From Verrucomicrobiota bacterium (GTDB taxonomy: Bacteria > Verrucomicrobiota > Verrucomicrobiia > Verrucomicrobiales > DEV007), in the NCBI GenBank assembly GCA_030625775.1, contig DAOUQC010000005.1, positions 1 through 64,000 of the forward strand: DNA of 64,000 bases. Direction: 5' to 3'. Of the stretch, positions 61,508 to 64,000 are shown in pieces; the stretch's first letter is position 1; each line of letters opens with the position of its first letter. Made by a program: the position numbers and the translations under genes. The notes under the pieces were generated by a model. It ran no database searches. It was not told the DNA's origin and saw nothing but the letters and a program-made list of their open reading frames with translations.

Positions 61508-62713
61508 ATGAAAACTGCTAAGATGATTTTGTTGGCCGGAGTGTTGGGGGTTTCGGGTGTGAAGGGCGAAAATTGGGCGCAGTGGCGTGGGCCGGATGCA
61601 AATGGGATTTCCAAGGAATCCCTGGAGGGAATTACTGGTCTGGAAACAGCATGGAAGGCGGAGGTGGGATTGGGTTTTTCTGGTTTTGTGGTAGCGGACG
61701 GGCGGGTTTTCACCATCGGGCACAACGGCACGGACACCGATACGGTTTGGTGTCTGGATGCTGAAACGGGAAAAGTTGTGTGGAAACATTCCTATCCACA
61801 GGCACTGGGGGACAAGTATTTTCCCGGGGGTTCGACTGGCACGCCGACGGTGGACGGGGATGTGCTTTACTCCCTGGCCCGAGGGGGAGAATTGTTTTGT
61901 TTTGAGGCCGCCACTGGCAAAGTGAAGTGGCAAAAAAAACTCATCGAAGATTTTGGCTATGATATGCCGAGCTGGGGATTCACCGGCTGTCCGAAAGTTC
62001 ACGGAGCCTTGTTGTTATTGAATGCGGGGGATGCGGGTCTGGCTTTGCGTAAGGAAGACGGATCCGAGGTGTGGAAATCAAAAAACGGAGAAGCCTCCTA
62101 CTCTACTCCCTATCTGACCCAGCGTGAGGGAACCGAGCTAGCCATTTTTTCCAATAAGCGGGGGTATGTTTGTGTGGAAGCCAGAAATGGGAAGGAGTGG
62201 TGGCGGGTGAAATGGCTGACTCGTTATGGAGTGAATGCGGCGGATCCGATTGTGGAAGGAGAGCAACTGTTCATTTCATCCGGTTACGACAAGGGGGCAA
62301 GTTTGTTGAAATGGGAGGGGCAGGGGAAACCGAAAAGCATATGGAAAAACCGTGAGATGAAAAACCAGATGAACGGCTGTGTTTTGATCGATGGTTTTTT
62401 GTATGGAGTGAGCGGCAATGAAGGGCAGGATGGAACAGGGTTGAAGTGCGTGGCTCTGGACAGCGGTGAGAGCAAGTGGACGGATACGAGCGTCGGGCAG
62501 GGAGCGGTGATGGCGACAGCGGGTGGGGCTTTGCTGGTATTGAGTGAAGGTGGAGAGCTGATGATCGGGCAGGCTTCTGCAAAAGGCTTCAAAGCAACGG
62601 TAAAGAAAAAAGTGATGGAGGGGAAATGCTGGACCGCACCGGTATTGGCCAATGGAAAGATTTATTGTCGCAATGGCAATGGCCAGGTGGTGTGCGTGAA
62701 GGTGGGTTACTGA
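61508..62713 (+). CDS. Secreted PQQ-like beta-propeller protein
   Basis: A 401-residue exported protein. The ATG at 61508 is used because it gives a compact signal peptide (MKTAKMILLAGVLGVSGVKG); ATG 61490 would add six residues and is possible. The mature protein starts ENWAQWRGPDANGISKESL, and contains propeller blades such as WCLDAETGKVVWKHSY, LFCFEAATGKVKWQKK and CVALDSGESKWTDT. It has the same outline as the 42721-43932 protein but is separate in sequence. No catalytic Asp/Glu pair of PQQ dehydrogenases could be assigned by eye. It is convergent with the sulfatase gene. Confidence 0.85.
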   Translation: MKTAKMILLAGVLGVSGVKGENWAQWRGPDANGISKESLEGITGLETAWKAEVGLGFSGFVVADGRVFTIGHNGTDTDTVWCLDAETGKVVWKHSYPQALGDKYFPGGSTGTPTVDGDVLYSLARGGELFCFEAATGKVKWQKKLIEDFGYDMPSWGFTGCPKVHGALLLLNAGDAGLALRKEDGSEVWKSKNGEASYSTPYLTQREGTELAIFSNKRGYVCVEARNGKEWWRVKWLTRYGVNAADPIVEGEQLFISSGYDKGASLLKWEGQGKPKSIWKNREMKNQMNGCVLIDGFLYGVSGNEGQDGTGLKCVALDSGESKWTDTSVGQGAVMATAGGALLVLSEGGELMIGQASAKGFKATVKKKVMEGKCWTAPVLANGKIYCRNGNGQVVCVKVGY

Positions 62714-62742
62714 GGGGTTTCGTGCCCTTAGTGGCAAAAAGT

Positions 62743-64000
62743 TTATAGAGCTTCTTTGATTGCCCTGGCTTCGGCTTTAGGATCGTATTCGGGGTTGGGG
62801 GTGGTGGGGACGGGGGCCTTGATTTGTTTTTGCCAGCTTTTGAGCACTTGCAAAAGTTCGCTGGTTTTAGCGGGATTGGATTTGGCCAGATTACGGCTTT
62901 CGCCAATGTCGTCCTTCAGATTGTAGAGTTCGAGTCCACCATCCTCGAAGTATTGGTGAAGCTTCCAATTACCTGATCGCACTATGGAACATGGGCGTGA
63001 GCGAAACAGGGGGTCACGCTGTTCGAGCTTGGAACGAGGGTCGCTGTAGCTTTGCAGGTAGGCGGGGAAATGCCAGAACAGAGGGCGATTGATGAATTGT
63101 TCGGGTGTTTGTCCACGCAGCAGGGGGACGAGACTGATGCCGTCGAGATTTTGATTCGCGGGTAGTTGGGCTCCGGCGATCTCACAGAGGGTAGGGTAGA
63201 GGTCGACTCCGGTGACCGGAATTGAGGACTTGGAGCCAGGTTTGACGACATCGGGCCATTTGATTGCGAGAGGAACCCGGATGCCGCCTTCGTAATAAGT
63301 CCCCTTGTAACCCTTGAGCGGATCCATATCCGTGGCGGGCCCATACCCCCCGTTGTCGGAGTAAAAAATCACCACGGTATTTTTTTCGATTTCCAGTTCC
63401 TTGAGAGTTTGAATCAGTCGGCCGACCCCATCATCCAGTGCTTGAATCATGGCGGCCATGATGGCGTGCTGGTGGAGTTTGCCGGGTTCTTTGTTTTGGT
63501 ATTTTTCAATCAGCTCTTTTTTAGGCTGCAGTGGGGTATGGACTGCAAAGTGAGTGAGGTACAGCATCCACGGTTGTTGGTGGTTTTTTTTGATAAATTT
63601 GACGGCTTCCGCATTGAGGCGATCTGTCAGGTATTCATCAGGTGGAGCATTTTCCAGGCCGGGAACATTGCCGTGAGGTGGGTAGTAACCTTTGGGAGGT
63701 GATCCTGAATGGGTTCCTGCAATATTGAGATGGAAGCCATAGGGGACGGGGTCTTTGCTGAGGTGCCACTTGCCGATGGAGGCGGTTTGGTATCCCGCTT
63801 TTTGTAGTTGTCGGGCCCAGGTTGAGATATTGGGGCGCAGGGTATTGACGCCTGGTAGGTGCAATAACTTCCGGTGTTTGGCTTTGCCTCTGGGGCCGGT
63901 GCCAACATTGTAGATTTCGTGACGAGGTGAGTATTGGCCCGATAGCAAGCAGGCACGGGCGGGGGCGCAGTTGGCAGCCCCTGAATAGGCATCGGTGAAG
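62743..64000 (-). CDS. Sulfatase, Cys-type (N-terminus cut by window edge)
   Basis: About 419 residues of a formylglycine-dependent sulfatase; the 5' end is beyond the window. The reading frame is open to the last base, where translation gives FTDAYSGAANCAPARACLLS, containing the Cys-x-Pro-x-Arg motif CAPAR converted to formylglycine by FGE. SIGKWHL follows near the middle of the active-site set. FYSDNGGYG is the metal-binding Asp-Asn motif, and GGIRVPLAIKWP is typical of family S1 enzymes. PVC genomes hold many such enzymes for sulfated polysaccharides. The substrate class is not readable from this piece, and it is convergent with the propeller gene. Confidence 0.9.
   Translation of the reverse strand, partial: FTDAYSGAANCAPARACLLSGQYSPRHEIYNVGTGPRGKAKHRKLLHLPGVNTLRPNISTWARQLQKAGYQTASIGKWHLSKDPVPYGFHLNIAGTHSGSPPKGYYPPHGNVPGLENAPPDEYLTDRLNAEAVKFIKKNHQQPWMLYLTHFAVHTPLQPKKELIEKYQNKEPGKLHQHAIMAAMIQALDDGVGRLIQTLKELEIEKNTVVIFYSDNGGYGPATDMDPLKGYKGTYYEGGIRVPLAIKWPDVVKPGSKSSIPVTGVDLYPTLCEIAGAQLPANQNLDGISLVPLLRGQTPEQFINRPLFWHFPAYLQSYSDPRSKLEQRDPLFRSRPCSIVRSGNWKLHQYFEDGGLELYNLKDDIGESRNLAKSNPAKTSELLQVLKSWQKQIKAPVPTTPNPEYDPKAEARAIKEAL

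Overview
The window is a gene-dense bacterial chromosome segment, most likely from a member of Verrucomicrobiota (PVC superphylum). This is inferred from the gene families: a secreted PVC-type haem-binding dehydrogenase with HEAT repeats and a C-terminal CxxCH cytochrome domain, a Cys-type sulfatase, secreted PQQ-like propellers, a membrane-anchored cyclase-fold/VWA pair, and a secreted unknown (20580-21662) of a type common in these phyla. Nothing looks like a prophage, plasmid or genomic island. I found no rRNA, tRNA or CRISPR.

Layout. 1-4925: M29 aminopeptidase (cut by the left edge), a fused heptose-phosphate adenylyltransferase/GAR transformylase, a DUF4870 membrane protein and a Rep/UvrD helicase. 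5009-6722: a small Cys-x-x-Cys exported protein and a His-rich outer-membrane barrel, probably metal-related, ending in a terminator. 6955-10775: two overlapping genes for paralogous membrane proteins that share an N-terminal module and membrane anchor but carry different outer domains (alpha/alpha-toroid cyclase fold versus VWA). 10782-16897: GlgC and GlmS (divergent), an ACT protein, a HAD phosphatase, GatA and GatC. 16997-23812: the PVC cytochrome protein, a secreted unknown, a CHAD protein and an HrgA-like nuclease-fold protein.

23918-31821 is a tight four-gene lipid-oxidation operon on the minus strand: patatin lipase, acyl-adenylate ligase, thiolase, and a 1363-residue protein joining enoyl-CoA hydratase, 3-hydroxyacyl-CoA dehydrogenase and a VLCAD-like acyl-CoA dehydrogenase. 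In principle it covers acyl release, activation and the whole beta-oxidation spiral. 31979-46654 holds an esterase, RppH-type Nudix hydrolase, nucleoside transporter, AsmA-like protein, ABCG-type transporter, polyphosphate kinase, fructose-bisphosphate aldolase, two secreted proteins and O-acetylhomoserine sulfhydrylase. 46772-49870 holds a DUF116-prenyl synthase fusion and a 2[4Fe-4S] ferredoxin. 50104-57987 is a complete iron-uptake/TonB cluster (FecA-like receptor, DUF3450, TtpC-like protein, ExbB, ExbD, TonB, TPR) behind a good Fur-box candidate. 57992-64000 holds glutamate dehydrogenase, an unknown coupled to a Smr protein, a CNNM/CorC-type transporter, a PQQ-like propeller and a sulfatase cut by the right edge.

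The most distinctive content is domain fusion: HldE-C/PurN, ECH-HAD-ACAD and DUF116/prenyl synthase, together with the cyclase-fold/VWA paralogue pair. A few GTAG-headed hairpins resemble REP elements. Start codons were moved inward from the longest reading frame where signal peptides, family alignment or neighbouring genes argued for it.
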